A program made the position numbers and the translations under genes. Below, piece by piece: positions 8,401 to 17,279 of a stretch of DNA of 64,000 nucleotides (position 1 is its first letter; each line of letters opens with the position of its first letter). The notes under the pieces were generated by a model. It saw only the letters and a list, made by a program, of their open reading frames with translations, did no database searches and was not told the DNA's origin. This stretch comes from Verrucomicrobiota bacterium JB023. GTDB taxonomy: Bacteria > Verrucomicrobiota > Verrucomicrobiia > Verrucomicrobiales > Akkermansiaceae. Location of the stretch: assembly GCA_030673895.1 (NCBI GenBank), contig JAUTCR010000005.1, positions 124,001-188,000 of the forward strand. The letters run 5' to 3'.

Positions 8401-9129
8401 ATGCCCTACGTCCTGCCCATCCTCGCCTTTCTGTGCGCTTCGATCCCTTTCGGCCTTCTTATCGGGAAGGCACTGAAGGGCATTGATATCCGTGAGCACG
8501 GGTCGGGCAACATCGGCACCACGAACGTCTTTAGGACGCTCGGGAAGGGGCCGGGTATCGTCTGCCTCATCCTAGACATCCTCAAGGGTTATTTACCCGT
8601 CCTCCTCGCACTCAATCTCCTCCAATTTGGAGACAACGATCCTGTGCCGAACCTCGCCTTCCTCGAAGGGCTGCGTCTGACCCTTCCCGCAAGTCAGCAA
8701 ATTTTCGTTCAGACGATCCACATCGTCACTGCCCTCTTCGCCATTCTCGGGCACAACTATTCACCTTGGCTTGGCTTCAAGGGAGGCAAAGGCATTGCAA
8801 CCTCAGCAGGTGTTCTCCTCGCCCTCATGCCAGCCACCGTGGGGATTCTGATTCTCATCTTTCTCGCGGTCTTCCTCACCAGCAAATACGTCTCCCTCGC
8901 TTCTATCACTGCTGCCGCCGCACTCCCAATATTGACTATCGCTGGCGCTTGGCTCGATGGGCAGTTTCAGGATGGAACATGGAATCTACCCCTCTTCGTC
9001 TTTGCTCTCTTGGTCGCCATTCTCGCCATTTGGAAGCACCGCTCAAACATCGAGCGCCTACGCAACGGCACCGAAAACCGCTTCGGCAAAAAGAAAGCAA
9101 AAGCCGGGCAAACGACGGATCCGGCCTGA
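8401..9129 (+). CDS. plsY: Glycerol-3-phosphate acyltransferase PlsY
   Basis: A 242-residue polytopic membrane enzyme that transfers an acyl group from acyl-phosphate to glycerol-3-phosphate, the first step of phospholipid synthesis. Diagnostic motifs are GSGNIGTTNVFRTLGK near residue 36, GHNYSPWLGFKGGKGIATS near 118, and ILAIWKHRSNIERL near the C-terminus. PlsY is usually about 200 residues; the extra length is in a loop at about 75-100 and a basic tail. It needs PlsX, which is not in this window. Confidence 0.95.
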   Translation: MPYVLPILAFLCASIPFGLLIGKALKGIDIREHGSGNIGTTNVFRTLGKGPGIVCLILDILKGYLPVLLALNLLQFGDNDPVPNLAFLEGLRLTLPASQQIFVQTIHIVTALFAILGHNYSPWLGFKGGKGIATSAGVLLALMPATVGILILIFLAVFLTSKYVSLASITAAAALPILTIAGAWLDGQFQDGTWNLPLFVFALLVAILAIWKHRSNIERLRNGTENRFGKKKAKAGQTTDPA

Positions 9130-9160
9130 CGTCTCGCGCACCGCTCGGAAATGTTAGGGC

Positions 9161-9182
9161 CTCGACCTTCCTGCAGGTCGAG
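9161..9182 (+). other. Hairpin downstream of plsY
   Basis: Perfect 8-bp stem CTCGACCT/AGGTCGAG with a 6-nt loop, 31 bp after plsY. There is no T-run, so it may be an RNA-stabilising or factor-dependent element rather than an intrinsic terminator. Confidence 0.4.
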
Positions 9183-9317
9183 CAGGCGAGCGATTCACGT
9201 GCAGCCGTCTTTTAACCCCCCATTGGCTTAAGCCCGGCTTAAACCCTCTTGGCGGGAGGTAAGCCACACTCGTGGAGTGACCTTTCCTTCGCTCTGTGAT
9301 TCAACGGGCGTCCTTCC

Positions 9318-10466
9318 TTGACGACACAAACCCAACTCCCCGAATCCCCTCCCCGCGCTTGGGCTGAGATTGATCTGACTGCCCTTGAGCACAACCTCGC
9401 CTTCATTCGTCGCCATTCAGGACAAGCTGTCATGGCGGTATTAAAGGCAAATGCCTATGGCCATGGCCTCCGCCACATTGCGAAGCATCTCGATGATCAA
9501 AACCTCGCTTTCTTCGGAGTGGCCAACGTCCGCGAAGCGCGCATGCTCGCCGAAGAAGGCATCAAGACGCCGATTTATCTTCTGAGCCCCACCTTCCCCG
9601 ATGAACGTGAGGAGGTGGTCCGACGGAGCTGGGTGCCTTGTCTATCCAGCTTCGAGGAGATCAATCACTTCGCCTCGATCGTTCGCAGCAGCAATGTCGG
9701 CCTCGGCAGCTCCGGAGGTTCACCAAATCGCCAGATGCTCGCCCACCTCACCCTCGATACCGGGATGGGCCGGGGCGGTTTCCTTCCCGGTCAAGTGAAC
9801 GAGGCACTGCACCTTCTTACCCAAACTCCGGAGATCAAATTAGGAGGAGTCGGCTCCCATCTGCCATCCGCCGATGAGGATCCCACCTTCACCCTCCAGC
9901 AGTTCAGACTTTTCGACGACTTGGTGACCGGCGCCCGTGACCTGTTGCCTGCTGACGCTCTCTTTCACTTAAGCAACTCCGCCGGTTTGCTCGACTACCA
10001 ATCAAGCACCACCAATCTCGTACGTCCCGGCCTCGCCCTCTACGGCACCTCTCCCCTGCCGGAATGGCAGCAGGAATTGCAACCGGTGATGACTCTCAAG
10101 TCCCGGATTGCACTGGTGCGCAAGCTCCCCGCCGGACATGGGGTGAGCTACGGTCGTTCCAGTATCTTGGAAAGAGACACCACCGTCGCCACGACGGGCA
10201 TCGGATATGGAGATGGCCTGCCGAGATCCATCTCCGGCAAGGGAGCCTACTTTCTCGTCAATGGTGAGCCCGCACCATTGTTAGGCCGGGTGACCATGGA
10301 CCAAATCATGCTGGATGTCACCGAGCTGCCTTCCTGTCACCCGGGCGATGAGGTCGAGATTTTCGGCTCCAGTCACCCGATTGGCCACTTGGCCGGCTGG
10401 GCAGATACGATCCCGTGGGAGATTCTTACCCGTATCACCCCACGCGTCTCCCGGGTCTATCGATAA
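9318..10466 (+). CDS. alr: Alanine racemase
   Basis: A 382-residue PLP enzyme that makes D-alanine for peptidoglycan. The PLP lysine is K43 in AVLKANAYGHG, the second catalytic residue is Y278 in GVSYGRSS, and TTGIGYGDGLPR with LLGRVTMDQIMLDVT are family blocks. The start is TTG at 9318: an in-frame stop lies 21 bp upstream and the next ATG falls inside the active-site motif, so no other start fits. creC follows after 51 bp on the same strand. Confidence 0.95.
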   Translation: MTTQTQLPESPPRAWAEIDLTALEHNLAFIRRHSGQAVMAVLKANAYGHGLRHIAKHLDDQNLAFFGVANVREARMLAEEGIKTPIYLLSPTFPDEREEVVRRSWVPCLSSFEEINHFASIVRSSNVGLGSSGGSPNRQMLAHLTLDTGMGRGGFLPGQVNEALHLLTQTPEIKLGGVGSHLPSADEDPTFTLQQFRLFDDLVTGARDLLPADALFHLSNSAGLLDYQSSTTNLVRPGLALYGTSPLPEWQQELQPVMTLKSRIALVRKLPAGHGVSYGRSSILERDTTVATTGIGYGDGLPRSISGKGAYFLVNGEPAPLLGRVTMDQIMLDVTELPSCHPGDEVEIFGSSHPIGHLAGWADTIPWEILTRITPRVSRVYR

Positions 10467-10517
10467 TCCCAATCAGTCGCATCGCTCAGGAACGAACAAC
10501 CCGCCGCAGCCTCAACC

Positions 10518-11954
10518 ATGCGACTAACCCGCCTTACTCTTATCCTGATCACCGGGATTCTCGCCCTCGGTTTCTATCGGCTCATCACTTACCTCCTCGA
10601 CGACCTGGAGTTCCAGACCTTTCAGGCGACCGAGGAAGCAATGGTTGATGCCGCCCATCTCCTCGCCTCCCATGCGGAGAGCCAGTTGACGGGCCCGGAA
10701 CTCAGCGAAGAGGCCCTCAGCTCTTTTGACAAAACCTTCGACCACGTTCGGCAACGCGAGTTTTCCGCCAAGATCTTCGTGAAGGAAAAGACCCGGGTCA
10801 CTCTCGATTGCTACCTCACCGATGCGCAGGGCGTTGTCGTTTTCGATTCGAAAGAGAGCCGGGTGGGACAGGACTACTCCCATTGGCATGATGTCGCCAA
10901 GACCCTGGAAGGAGGTTATGGGGCACGCTCCAGCCGGGTGATTGAAGAGGACCCGTATTCCTCCATCATGTTCGTGGGAGCGCCCATCATGTTCGGCGAA
11001 CAGCTGGTCGGAGTGGCAACGGTCTACAAGCCGCAGCGGGATTTGCTGCCATTCGTGAAAGCACGGCGGAGACAAATCATGTTTCCGACAATGGCGCTCG
11101 CGGGAGCGATTCTCTTTCTCATCGCGGCCGTTTTGGTCTGGGTTTACCGGCCGGTCGGGCGTCTTGCCGAGTATGCGCGGCGGATTACCGTGGGGGAACG
11201 TCCTCCCTTCCCCCGCCTCGGCAAAGGCCAGGAAGTCAATGCCCTGGGCACAGCCTTGCGTGACATGCGGGAGGCGCTGGAGGGGCGCTCCTATGTTGAA
11301 ACTTACACCCAGACGCTCACCCATGAATTGAAGAGCCCTTTGGCTGCGATCCGCGGTGCCGCCGAGTTGCTTGATGAAGAGATGCCCCTGGAGGAACGCT
11401 CACGCTTCATCGCCAATATCCGGGATGAGGTGGACCGCTCGGAACGACTGATCAATCGCTTGCTCCACCTCTCGGCGCTGGAAGGAAAGACCGAGCTGGA
11501 GCAGCGAGAGCCGATTCAACTCGGCCAGCTGTTAGAAGACGCGGCCCGCCTGATCAAGAATCAGACCGAACTCCGGCAGGTCACCCTCTCGCTTGACCTT
11601 CCCCCACAAGACTTCGTCCTCGATGGTGACTACTACATTCTTCGTGCTGCCGTGGAGAACCTGCTGCAGAATGCTCTCGATTTCTCACCGGAGGGTTCAA
11701 CGATTCGGCTCGCTCTCCATGTTGAGGACGAGCAGGCCGTGATCACCGTTAGTGACGAAGGCCCGGGGCTGCCGGACTACGCACTCAAGCGTGCCTTCGA
11801 CCGCTTCTACTCCCTTCGCCCCCAAGACTGCGCGAACAAAGGTTCAGGCCTCGGACTCAGCTTTGTCAAGGAAGCCGCGCTCCTCCATAACGGAGAAGCC
11901 ATCCTAACAAATCTCCCGCAAGGCGGCGCCAAGGCCACACTCATCGTCAAATAA
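10518..11954 (+). CDS. creC: Sensor histidine kinase, CreC-like
   Basis: A 478-residue membrane sensor kinase. An N-terminal membrane segment (about 5-27), a periplasmic sensor domain (about 28-195, with DAQGVVVFDSKESRVGQDYS), a second membrane segment (about 198-218) and a HAMP-like linker precede HisKA with phospho-acceptor H269 (THELKSPLAAIRGAAELL). The HATPase domain carries NLLQNALDF, DEGPGLPDYALKRAFDRFYS and GSGLGLSFVKE. It matches the E. coli CreC layout closely, including the sensor-domain wording. No creB response regulator or creD is beside it, which is unusual. In E. coli, CreC responds to growth on fermentable carbon; the signal here is unknown. Confidence 0.9.
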   Translation: MRLTRLTLILITGILALGFYRLITYLLDDLEFQTFQATEEAMVDAAHLLASHAESQLTGPELSEEALSSFDKTFDHVRQREFSAKIFVKEKTRVTLDCYLTDAQGVVVFDSKESRVGQDYSHWHDVAKTLEGGYGARSSRVIEEDPYSSIMFVGAPIMFGEQLVGVATVYKPQRDLLPFVKARRRQIMFPTMALAGAILFLIAAVLVWVYRPVGRLAEYARRITVGERPPFPRLGKGQEVNALGTALRDMREALEGRSYVETYTQTLTHELKSPLAAIRGAAELLDEEMPLEERSRFIANIRDEVDRSERLINRLLHLSALEGKTELEQREPIQLGQLLEDAARLIKNQTELRQVTLSLDLPPQDFVLDGDYYILRAAVENLLQNALDFSPEGSTIRLALHVEDEQAVITVSDEGPGLPDYALKRAFDRFYSLRPQDCANKGSGLGLSFVKEAALLHNGEAILTNLPQGGAKATLIVK

Positions 11955-11957
11955 GAA

Positions 11958-11983
11958 AACCAGAGGTTTGAGAACCTCTGGTT
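11958..11983 (-). terminator. Hairpin terminator between creC and lipA
   Basis: Perfect 11-bp stem AACCAGAGGTT/AACCTCTGGTT with loop TGAG. On the minus strand it is followed by TTTCTTATTT, so it best serves lipA; it may also act on creC. Confidence 0.75.
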
Positions 11984-12022
11984 ACTAACAAGTCGAAGTA
12001 GTCAACCCGTCCGGGCCGCTCC

Positions 12023-12916
12023 TCAAGCCTCCTCCAAATCGAGCTCGGGCTTGAAGTCCGCAGCATGATATGAACTACGAACCAACGGTCCGCTCGCCAC
12101 GTGACGGAAACCCTTCTCCTCGGCCACCGTCTTCCATTCCGCGAATTTCTCCGGCGTCACGTATTCGACGACGGGGAGGTGCATGGGTGTGGGGCGAAGG
12201 TATTGACCCAAGGTCAATACGGTCACGTTCGCGGCACGCAAATCGTCGAGCGCCTGATGGATCTCCTCCTCCCGCTCACCGAGACCGAGCATGATTCCAC
12301 TCTTCGTCGCGACCCTTCCCTGGGCCATCTCCTTTGCCTTCTTAAGAACGGCAAGGCTGCGATCATACTGAGCCCGACTCCGAACAAGCGGAGTGAGCCG
12401 ACGGACCGTTTCGAGGTTGTGATTGAAGATCTCAGGCTTCGCCCGCATGACCATCTCGAGCGCCCAATCCTTGTCATTGAAGTCGGGAACCAGCACCTCG
12501 ATGGTGATGCCAGGATTCGTTTCACGCACTGCGTTGATGGTCTTCTCAAAGTGCTCGGCACCGCCGTCGGCCAAGTCATCACGAGCCACCGCCGTGATCA
12601 CCACGTGGTTTAGATTCATCCGCTTGGTTGCCTCCGCGACGCGCTCCGGCTCATCAACCTCCAAGGCATCAGGCTTTGCCGTCTTGACCGCGCAGAAGCC
12701 ACAAGCTCGCGTGCATTTCTCACCCGCGATCATGAAGGTTGCGGTGCCCTGTCCCCAGCACTCCCAACGGTTCGGACACTGGGCTTCTTCACAGACTGTG
12801 ACCAGATTGAGATCCTTAACGAGATTTTTGGTGTCCCAAAAGACGGGATTGTTCGGGAGCTTGACCCGAATCCAGTCCGGCTTCTTATCAAGGTGCAAAC
12901 TCGCATCCATCCTCAT
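12023..12916 (-). CDS. lipA: Lipoyl synthase
   Basis: A 297-residue radical-SAM enzyme that inserts two sulfurs into protein-bound octanoyl groups. Both iron-sulfur motifs are present: the auxiliary CxxxxCxxxxxC (CEEAQCPNRWEC) and the radical-SAM CxxxCxxC (CTRACGFC). Further blocks are HVVITAVARDDLADGG, HNLETVRRLTP and SGIMLGLGE. I place the start at ATG 12916 (MRMDASLHL); ATG 12910 or an upstream start at 12994 cannot be excluded. No lipB is adjacent. The gene is divergent from kdsD. Confidence 0.95.
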   Translation of the reverse strand: MRMDASLHLDKKPDWIRVKLPNNPVFWDTKNLVKDLNLVTVCEEAQCPNRWECWGQGTATFMIAGEKCTRACGFCAVKTAKPDALEVDEPERVAEATKRMNLNHVVITAVARDDLADGGAEHFEKTINAVRETNPGITIEVLVPDFNDKDWALEMVMRAKPEIFNHNLETVRRLTPLVRSRAQYDRSLAVLKKAKEMAQGRVATKSGIMLGLGEREEEIHQALDDLRAANVTVLTLGQYLRPTPMHLPVVEYVTPEKFAEWKTVAEEKGFRHVASGPLVRSSYHAADFKPELDLEEA

Positions 12917-13078
12917 CCGTGGACCGAAGTCCCCAGGTCGCAATCCTCTCTTACCGCCGACACTTCCTGCGCAACCGCTCATGCGCTCGAGCATAACGCC
13001 TCACCACCAGCAAGCAACCCTGAAGGTTTGCGACGCCCTCCCGCCTTGACTGACGGGGCTTGGCCAGAAGACTGGGGC

Positions 13079-14056
13079 ATGCCCGACCACCTGACACGTG
13101 CCCGCGAAGTCATCCGTCTCGAGACCGAAGCTCTCGAAGCCTTGGGGTCGCGGCTTGGTCAGGAGTTCGAAGCCGCCATCGAGAGCCTCCTTCCAGCCCT
13201 CCAGAGCGGAAAAAAAATTGTTCTCGTCGGCATCGGCAAAAGTGGAAACATCGCACACAAGATCGCAGCCACCTTGACCTCTACCGGCTCGCCCGCCGTC
13301 GTCCTTCATTCCCAAAATGCCCTCCACGGCGACCTCGGGCTCCTGAGTGAAGGAGATGCCGTAATGGCCCTCTCCTACTCCGGAGAAACCACGGAACTCC
13401 TTGACCTCCTGCCTTTTTTGAAGCGGCGCGCCTCGACTCTAATCTCCCTCACGGGCAAGCCTGATTCCACGCTCGGCCGTCACTCCGATCACGTCATCGA
13501 CACCTCGGTGCCGCGGGAGGCTTGCCCCTTGCGCCTCGCCCCCACCTCCTCGTCCACGACCATGCTTGTCGTCGGCGATGCCATCGCGATGGTTTTGCTG
13601 GAGGCCAGAGGCTTCACTGCGGAAGACTTCGCCCTTTATCACCCCGGAGGCTCGCTGGGCCGCAGTCTGTTGACAACCGTCGCGGACATCATGCGAACCG
13701 GAAGCCAGCTGGCGCAAGTGGACCCCGAAGCCAGCGTCTTCGAGGCGCTGACCGCGATGACACGCGCCAAGGCAGGTGCCGCCATTATCCGCAGCGTCGA
13801 CGGGAAGTTGGCGGGAATCTTCACCCACGGGGATTTTGCTCGTAGCTTCCAGAGTGATCCGACAATTGGTTCCCGCCCCGTGAGGGACTACATGACCATC
13901 AATCCCATCACCATCTCCCAGCGGGCTCTCGCCGCTGAAGCGGTCAAAATCATTGCCGAGCGCAACATTGATGATCTCATCGCAGTCGATGAAGAGAACC
14001 AAGAGCCCCTCGGCCTCGTGGACTCTCAGGATCTCGCGCGGGAAAAGTTGATCTAA
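13079..14056 (+). CDS. kdsD: Arabinose-5-phosphate isomerase (KpsF/GutQ/KdsD family)
   Basis: A 325-residue cytoplasmic enzyme that converts ribulose-5-phosphate to arabinose-5-phosphate, the first step towards Kdo of lipopolysaccharide. An SIS domain (about 25-170) has VLVGIGKSGNIAHKIAATL and ALHGDLGLLSEGDAV; two CBS domains (about 205-320) follow, with DIMRTGSQLAQVDPEASVFE and DYMTINPITI. The usual HPAEA before HGDLG is changed to HSQNAL. Start ATG 13079 matches family length; the frame stays open to 12893 but would then overlap lipA. efp follows after 78 bp. Confidence 0.92.
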   Translation: MPDHLTRAREVIRLETEALEALGSRLGQEFEAAIESLLPALQSGKKIVLVGIGKSGNIAHKIAATLTSTGSPAVVLHSQNALHGDLGLLSEGDAVMALSYSGETTELLDLLPFLKRRASTLISLTGKPDSTLGRHSDHVIDTSVPREACPLRLAPTSSSTTMLVVGDAIAMVLLEARGFTAEDFALYHPGGSLGRSLLTTVADIMRTGSQLAQVDPEASVFEALTAMTRAKAGAAIIRSVDGKLAGIFTHGDFARSFQSDPTIGSRPVRDYMTINPITISQRALAAEAVKIIAERNIDDLIAVDEENQEPLGLVDSQDLAREKLI

Positions 14057-14134
14057 GCGTCCGGGGTGGGCCCCTGCCTGATCCTTCCCATCCCGCTTGA
14101 CGGATGGCAATAAAGCCTCCAAAAGCAGCCGCGT

Positions 14135-14695
14135 ATGGCAATCGTCGCAACCAACCTGAAAAAAGGCCAGTGCATCAAATACGAAGGTGACCGCGGAGTG
14201 GTTCTCGGTCTGGAGCACCGGACACCGGGCAAAGGAAACGCCCTCATCGCCGCCACCATTCGTTCTTTCAACAACGGGAACAAGAAGACCATTCGCTTCG
14301 CCTCGTCGGAAAAAGTGGAAGTCATTGAGACCGACCGCCAGAAGCTGGAGTTCTCCTATGCCGATCCATCAGGCTACAACTTCATGGATCTGACCACTTA
14401 CGAGACCGTCACGTTCCCCGAGAGCTTGGTAGGCGATGCCAAGAACTTCATGAAGGAAGGCCAGGAAGTCGAAGTTCTCTTCCTCGAGGGATCGGCCGTT
14501 TCCATCGACCTTCCATCAACTGTGGAATTGAAGGTCACCGAATCCTCGGAAGGAATCAAAGGCGATACCGCCAACAACCCTACCAAGCCGGCGACACTGG
14601 AAACTGGAATTACCGTCCAAGTTCCACTCTTCGTCAAAGAAGGTGACGTCTTGAAAGTCAGCTCCGAAGACGGATCTTACCTGGGCCGCGCCTAG
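14135..14695 (+). CDS. efp: Elongation factor P
   Basis: A 186-residue translation factor that relieves ribosome stalling at proline runs. The KOW-like N-terminal domain carries the modifiable-lysine loop RTPGKGN with K33; later blocks are FSYADPSGYNFMD, PSTVELKVTESSEGIKGDT, TLETGITVQVPLFVKEGD and the terminal DGSYLGRA. Length is normal. Which lysine modification pathway is used cannot be told: no epmA, epmB or earP is in the window. Confidence 0.96.
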   Translation: MAIVATNLKKGQCIKYEGDRGVVLGLEHRTPGKGNALIAATIRSFNNGNKKTIRFASSEKVEVIETDRQKLEFSYADPSGYNFMDLTTYETVTFPESLVGDAKNFMKEGQEVEVLFLEGSAVSIDLPSTVELKVTESSEGIKGDTANNPTKPATLETGITVQVPLFVKEGDVLKVSSEDGSYLGRA

Positions 14696-14717
14696 AATCT
14701 GGGCGGATGATGGTCCG

Positions 14718-14736
14718 GTGTCATAAAAATTGACAC
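14718..14736. promoter_or_regulatory. Operator-like inverted repeat upstream of tRNA-Phe
   Basis: GTGTCA at 14718-14723 and its exact complement TGACAC at 14731-14736 flank a 7-nt AT-only spacer. The right half overlaps a consensus TTGACA (14730-14735) that could be the minus-35 of the tRNA promoter, although no good minus-10 is seen 17 bp later. Confidence 0.45.
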
Positions 14737-14800
14737 AAAGCTTCGCTTTCCCCTTGCCAAACCTAACGAGACCATCCTAAAACCCCGCCCCCCCACAAAG

Positions 14801-14876
14801 GGCCCGTTAGCTCAGTTGGTAGAGCAGCGGATTGAAAATCCGCGTGTCCCTGGTTCGAATCCGGGACGGGCCACCA
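14801..14876 (+). tRNA. tRNA-Phe (GAA), CCA encoded
   Basis: A complete 76-nt cloverleaf. The acceptor stem GGCCCGT pairs with ACGGGCC, the D arm contains AGCTCAGTTGGTAGAGC, the anticodon stem GCGGA/TCCGC encloses loop TTGAAAA with anticodon GAA, and the T arm holds GGTTCGAATCC. ACCA is encoded at 14873-14876. The cognate synthetase beta chain gene pheT lies at 52,493. Confidence 0.98.
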
Positions 14877-14901
14877 CCTCCCTCTATGGGAGGTTTTTTT
14901 T
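14876..14901 (+). terminator. Terminator of the tRNA-Phe gene
   Basis: Stem ACCTCCC/GGGAGGT with loop TCTAT and a run of eight T residues, starting at the last base of the CCA end. Confidence 0.88.
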
Positions 14902-14982
14902 GCCCTTTTTTTGGGCCTCGATTCAGAGACAGACGGGTTCCAAGCTTCCTGCCGTCTCCCTTTCCCTTCAGGATGAGCTGAA

Positions 14983-15675
14983 ATGAGCGGAAGCATTCAC
15001 GACCTCCCGGAGGAGGAGCGCCCCCGGGAGAAGATGTGGCGCTTGGGCCCATCAGCCTTAGGCAATGATGAGCTAATGGCCATCTTTCTGAGGGTAGGAG
15101 TCAAGGGAGAGAGCGCCATCGCGGTCGGGCGGCGTTTACTTGATGCCCATGGCGGCTTGGCTGGACTTGCCCGAATGGAGCCCAAGCTCTTGGCCAAGGA
15201 GCACGGACTCGGCCTGGCCAAGGCCTGCCAGCTCGCTGCTGCCTTCGAGCTCGGACAACGATTGGCCCGCCAGACCGTGGACCGCCTGCCTCTGGACAAT
15301 CCCGGGGAGATCTACCGCGTGATGGGGCCACAGATGGCGCACCTTCGCACCGAGTCCCTACGCGTGCTCGTCCTGAATAGCCGGCTCCACTGCATCGCCG
15401 TCGAGGAAGTCTCCAGTGGATCCTCCAATGAGACGATGTCCTACGTCCGCGATATCCTCCGCCCCGTCCTCCTGCACCAGGCGACCTGCTTCGTCCTCGT
15501 CCACAATCATCCCTCCGGCGACCCGGCACCGAGCCGCGCGGACATCCACGTCACCAAGGAGGTCGAAAAGGCTGCCCAGCTCTTTGACATCCAGCTCGCC
15601 GACCATGTCATCATCGGACAACCGTCCAATCACCATGAGGCCTACGCCTCCTTCCGGGAACTGGGCCTGCTCTGA
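14983..15675 (+). CDS. radC: RadC-family JAB-domain protein
   Basis: A 230-residue protein. A helix-hairpin-helix-like N-terminal half (LPEEERPREKMWRLGP, ALGNDELMAIFLRVGV) precedes an MPN/JAB metalloprotease-like domain with the motif HNHPSGDPAPSRAD beginning at H174, including the H-x-H and downstream aspartate. RadC proteins were named for DNA repair, but their true biochemical role is unsettled. ATG 14983 follows AGGATGAG at suitable spacing. It sits alone between two terminators. Confidence 0.93.
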   Translation: MSGSIHDLPEEERPREKMWRLGPSALGNDELMAIFLRVGVKGESAIAVGRRLLDAHGGLAGLARMEPKLLAKEHGLGLAKACQLAAAFELGQRLARQTVDRLPLDNPGEIYRVMGPQMAHLRTESLRVLVLNSRLHCIAVEEVSSGSSNETMSYVRDILRPVLLHQATCFVLVHNHPSGDPAPSRADIHVTKEVEKAAQLFDIQLADHVIIGQPSNHHEAYASFRELGLL

Positions 15676-15680
15676 CGGTA

Positions 15681-15717
15681 AAAAAAAGCCGCAGGGAAGT
15701 CATCCTCCCCGCGGCTT
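15681..15717 (-). terminator. Terminator of the TPR-protein gene
   Basis: On the minus strand the stem AAGCCGC/GCGGCTT (with partial pairing inside) is followed by eight T residues. It lies between the convergent radC and TPR genes. Confidence 0.75.
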
Positions 15718-15740
15718 CGTCAAAATTGTCTGGCGCGCGT

Positions 15741-17165
15741 TTAGCTGCCGTAGGCGGATTCCACTCGCTGGGCCACGTCGCGGTAGCCGTAGTCGACCTC
15801 GTAGATCTGCTTGAAGCATTCGGTCGCCTTCGCCTTGTCGCCCATTTTGTCGTAGATGGAGCCCAATTCGTAGAGGACTTCCTTCTTGGTATCGTCCATT
15901 CCACGAAGCTCCTCATTAGCCTCGGAGAGACGGCTGACAGCCATATCGGTCATGCCCATCTTCTCGAAGGTTCGACCGAGAAGAATAAGAACCTTGATGC
16001 GAATGTGCGGATTCCGGGTCGCCTGCTGAAGGTGCTGGATGGCTTCGCGGTATTCACCGGAGTTGAAGAGAGCTTCACCCAACTGGAAGCGGAGGGTGGG
16101 ATCGGTCGGGTTCTCCTCCACGCGCCTCTTGCCTTCCGCGACTTGGACCGCGCTCAGCTCGGCGCGATAGTCCTCGAGCTGCTTCTTCGCATCAGCATCG
16201 TCAGGATTTGCGGCCACATAATCTTGCAGCTCCTTGAGGTGCTTGGCGTCCGCCTTGTCCTTCATCTTGTCGGCCTTCGACTTCAGGGCGACGTCATTGT
16301 TGCTCAGCTGGAAGCCCCAATCGTAGAAAGCCCGGGCATTGGCCCAATCCTCAAGATTCTCGTAGATGGCAGCCAGATCCCTCACCACGTTGATGTTGTT
16401 CTGGTCTTCGCCGTAACTTGCCAGTAGCTCGTCGCGACGCTCCTCCATCTGCTCCTTGGTCATGGCCGCGCGGGAGGCTTTCTCGAGCGCCAAGGTCTCA
16501 TCCGCATCGCGCTTCTGAAGGACCACGCTGCCATCCTTACTTCGATTCTGCAGCATGGAGGCTTTCGCCGTGGCATCCTTGGCTCCCTTCACCGCGTCGA
16601 TGTCGGCGGGATTGGCCTTGGCAATGTCTTCGTAAACTTTTGCGGCATCAAGAGGGCGCTCAATCCCCATGTAGAAGTCAGCCAACTTATGCAAAATCTT
16701 GCCTTCTTCCGGGAATGACGCGCGAACGTTCTCGAGCGCCATGGCAGCCGTCTGGGGCATCTCGAGCAGGACGGCCACATCATGGAGGGCATCGTTCAGG
16801 GCTGGGCTATGAGGATCCTTCTCCAGCTCCTTCTCAACCGCTTGCAAGGCCCCATTGGGATCCTTCTGCGCCATTGAGAGATACTTGCGGGAGACGGAGA
16901 CAGTTCCCGCTCCTACGCTCGTTCCGAACAAGCCCTTCTTCTTCTTGGGCCCGCCGGTCAGTTTCGATTCACACTCACGGAGAAGTTCCCTGCCTTCAAC
17001 AAATCCAGGAGCCTCCTTGAGAATCGCCTGTAAGAGAGTGACCGCGTATTTGTGGTTATTAAGGTCGACCGTCTCCTTGGCTTTTTTCCAATAGCCCTGA
17101 AGGCTTGGATCCAATTCCTCGGCTCCCAATTCGGGAAACCCTTTGCTAGTTGCCTGTTCGTCCAT
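15741..17165 (-). CDS. Tetratricopeptide-repeat protein
   Basis: A 474-residue protein without signal peptide or membrane segment, hence cytoplasmic. Repeated helical pairs resembling TPR units run throughout: LHKLADFYMGIERPLDAAKV near 175, LAAIYENLEDWANARAFYDW near 275, LRFQLGEALFNSGEYREAIQ near 365 and VLYELGSIYDKMGDKAKATE near 440. The centre (about 300-345) is lysine-rich and coiled-coil prone. A KKKKGLFG linker is at about 75. It probably acts as a scaffold; no partner is suggested by its neighbours. Confidence 0.85.
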   Translation of the reverse strand: MDEQATSKGFPELGAEELDPSLQGYWKKAKETVDLNNHKYAVTLLQAILKEAPGFVEGRELLRECESKLTGGPKKKKGLFGTSVGAGTVSVSRKYLSMAQKDPNGALQAVEKELEKDPHSPALNDALHDVAVLLEMPQTAAMALENVRASFPEEGKILHKLADFYMGIERPLDAAKVYEDIAKANPADIDAVKGAKDATAKASMLQNRSKDGSVVLQKRDADETLALEKASRAAMTKEQMEERRDELLASYGEDQNNINVVRDLAAIYENLEDWANARAFYDWGFQLSNNDVALKSKADKMKDKADAKHLKELQDYVAANPDDADAKKQLEDYRAELSAVQVAEGKRRVEENPTDPTLRFQLGEALFNSGEYREAIQHLQQATRNPHIRIKVLILLGRTFEKMGMTDMAVSRLSEANEELRGMDDTKKEVLYELGSIYDKMGDKAKATECFKQIYEVDYGYRDVAQRVESAYGS

Positions 17166-17279
17166 TGATATTGTCTGTTTGAGTGTGTGCGAGACTCATG
17201 ATGCGCAAAGCCCCGCTCGTGGCAAGAAAACCCTTCGCCCCCTGACGCTTTCCTTTTCTGATGCCCCTTGAAGCCGGCA

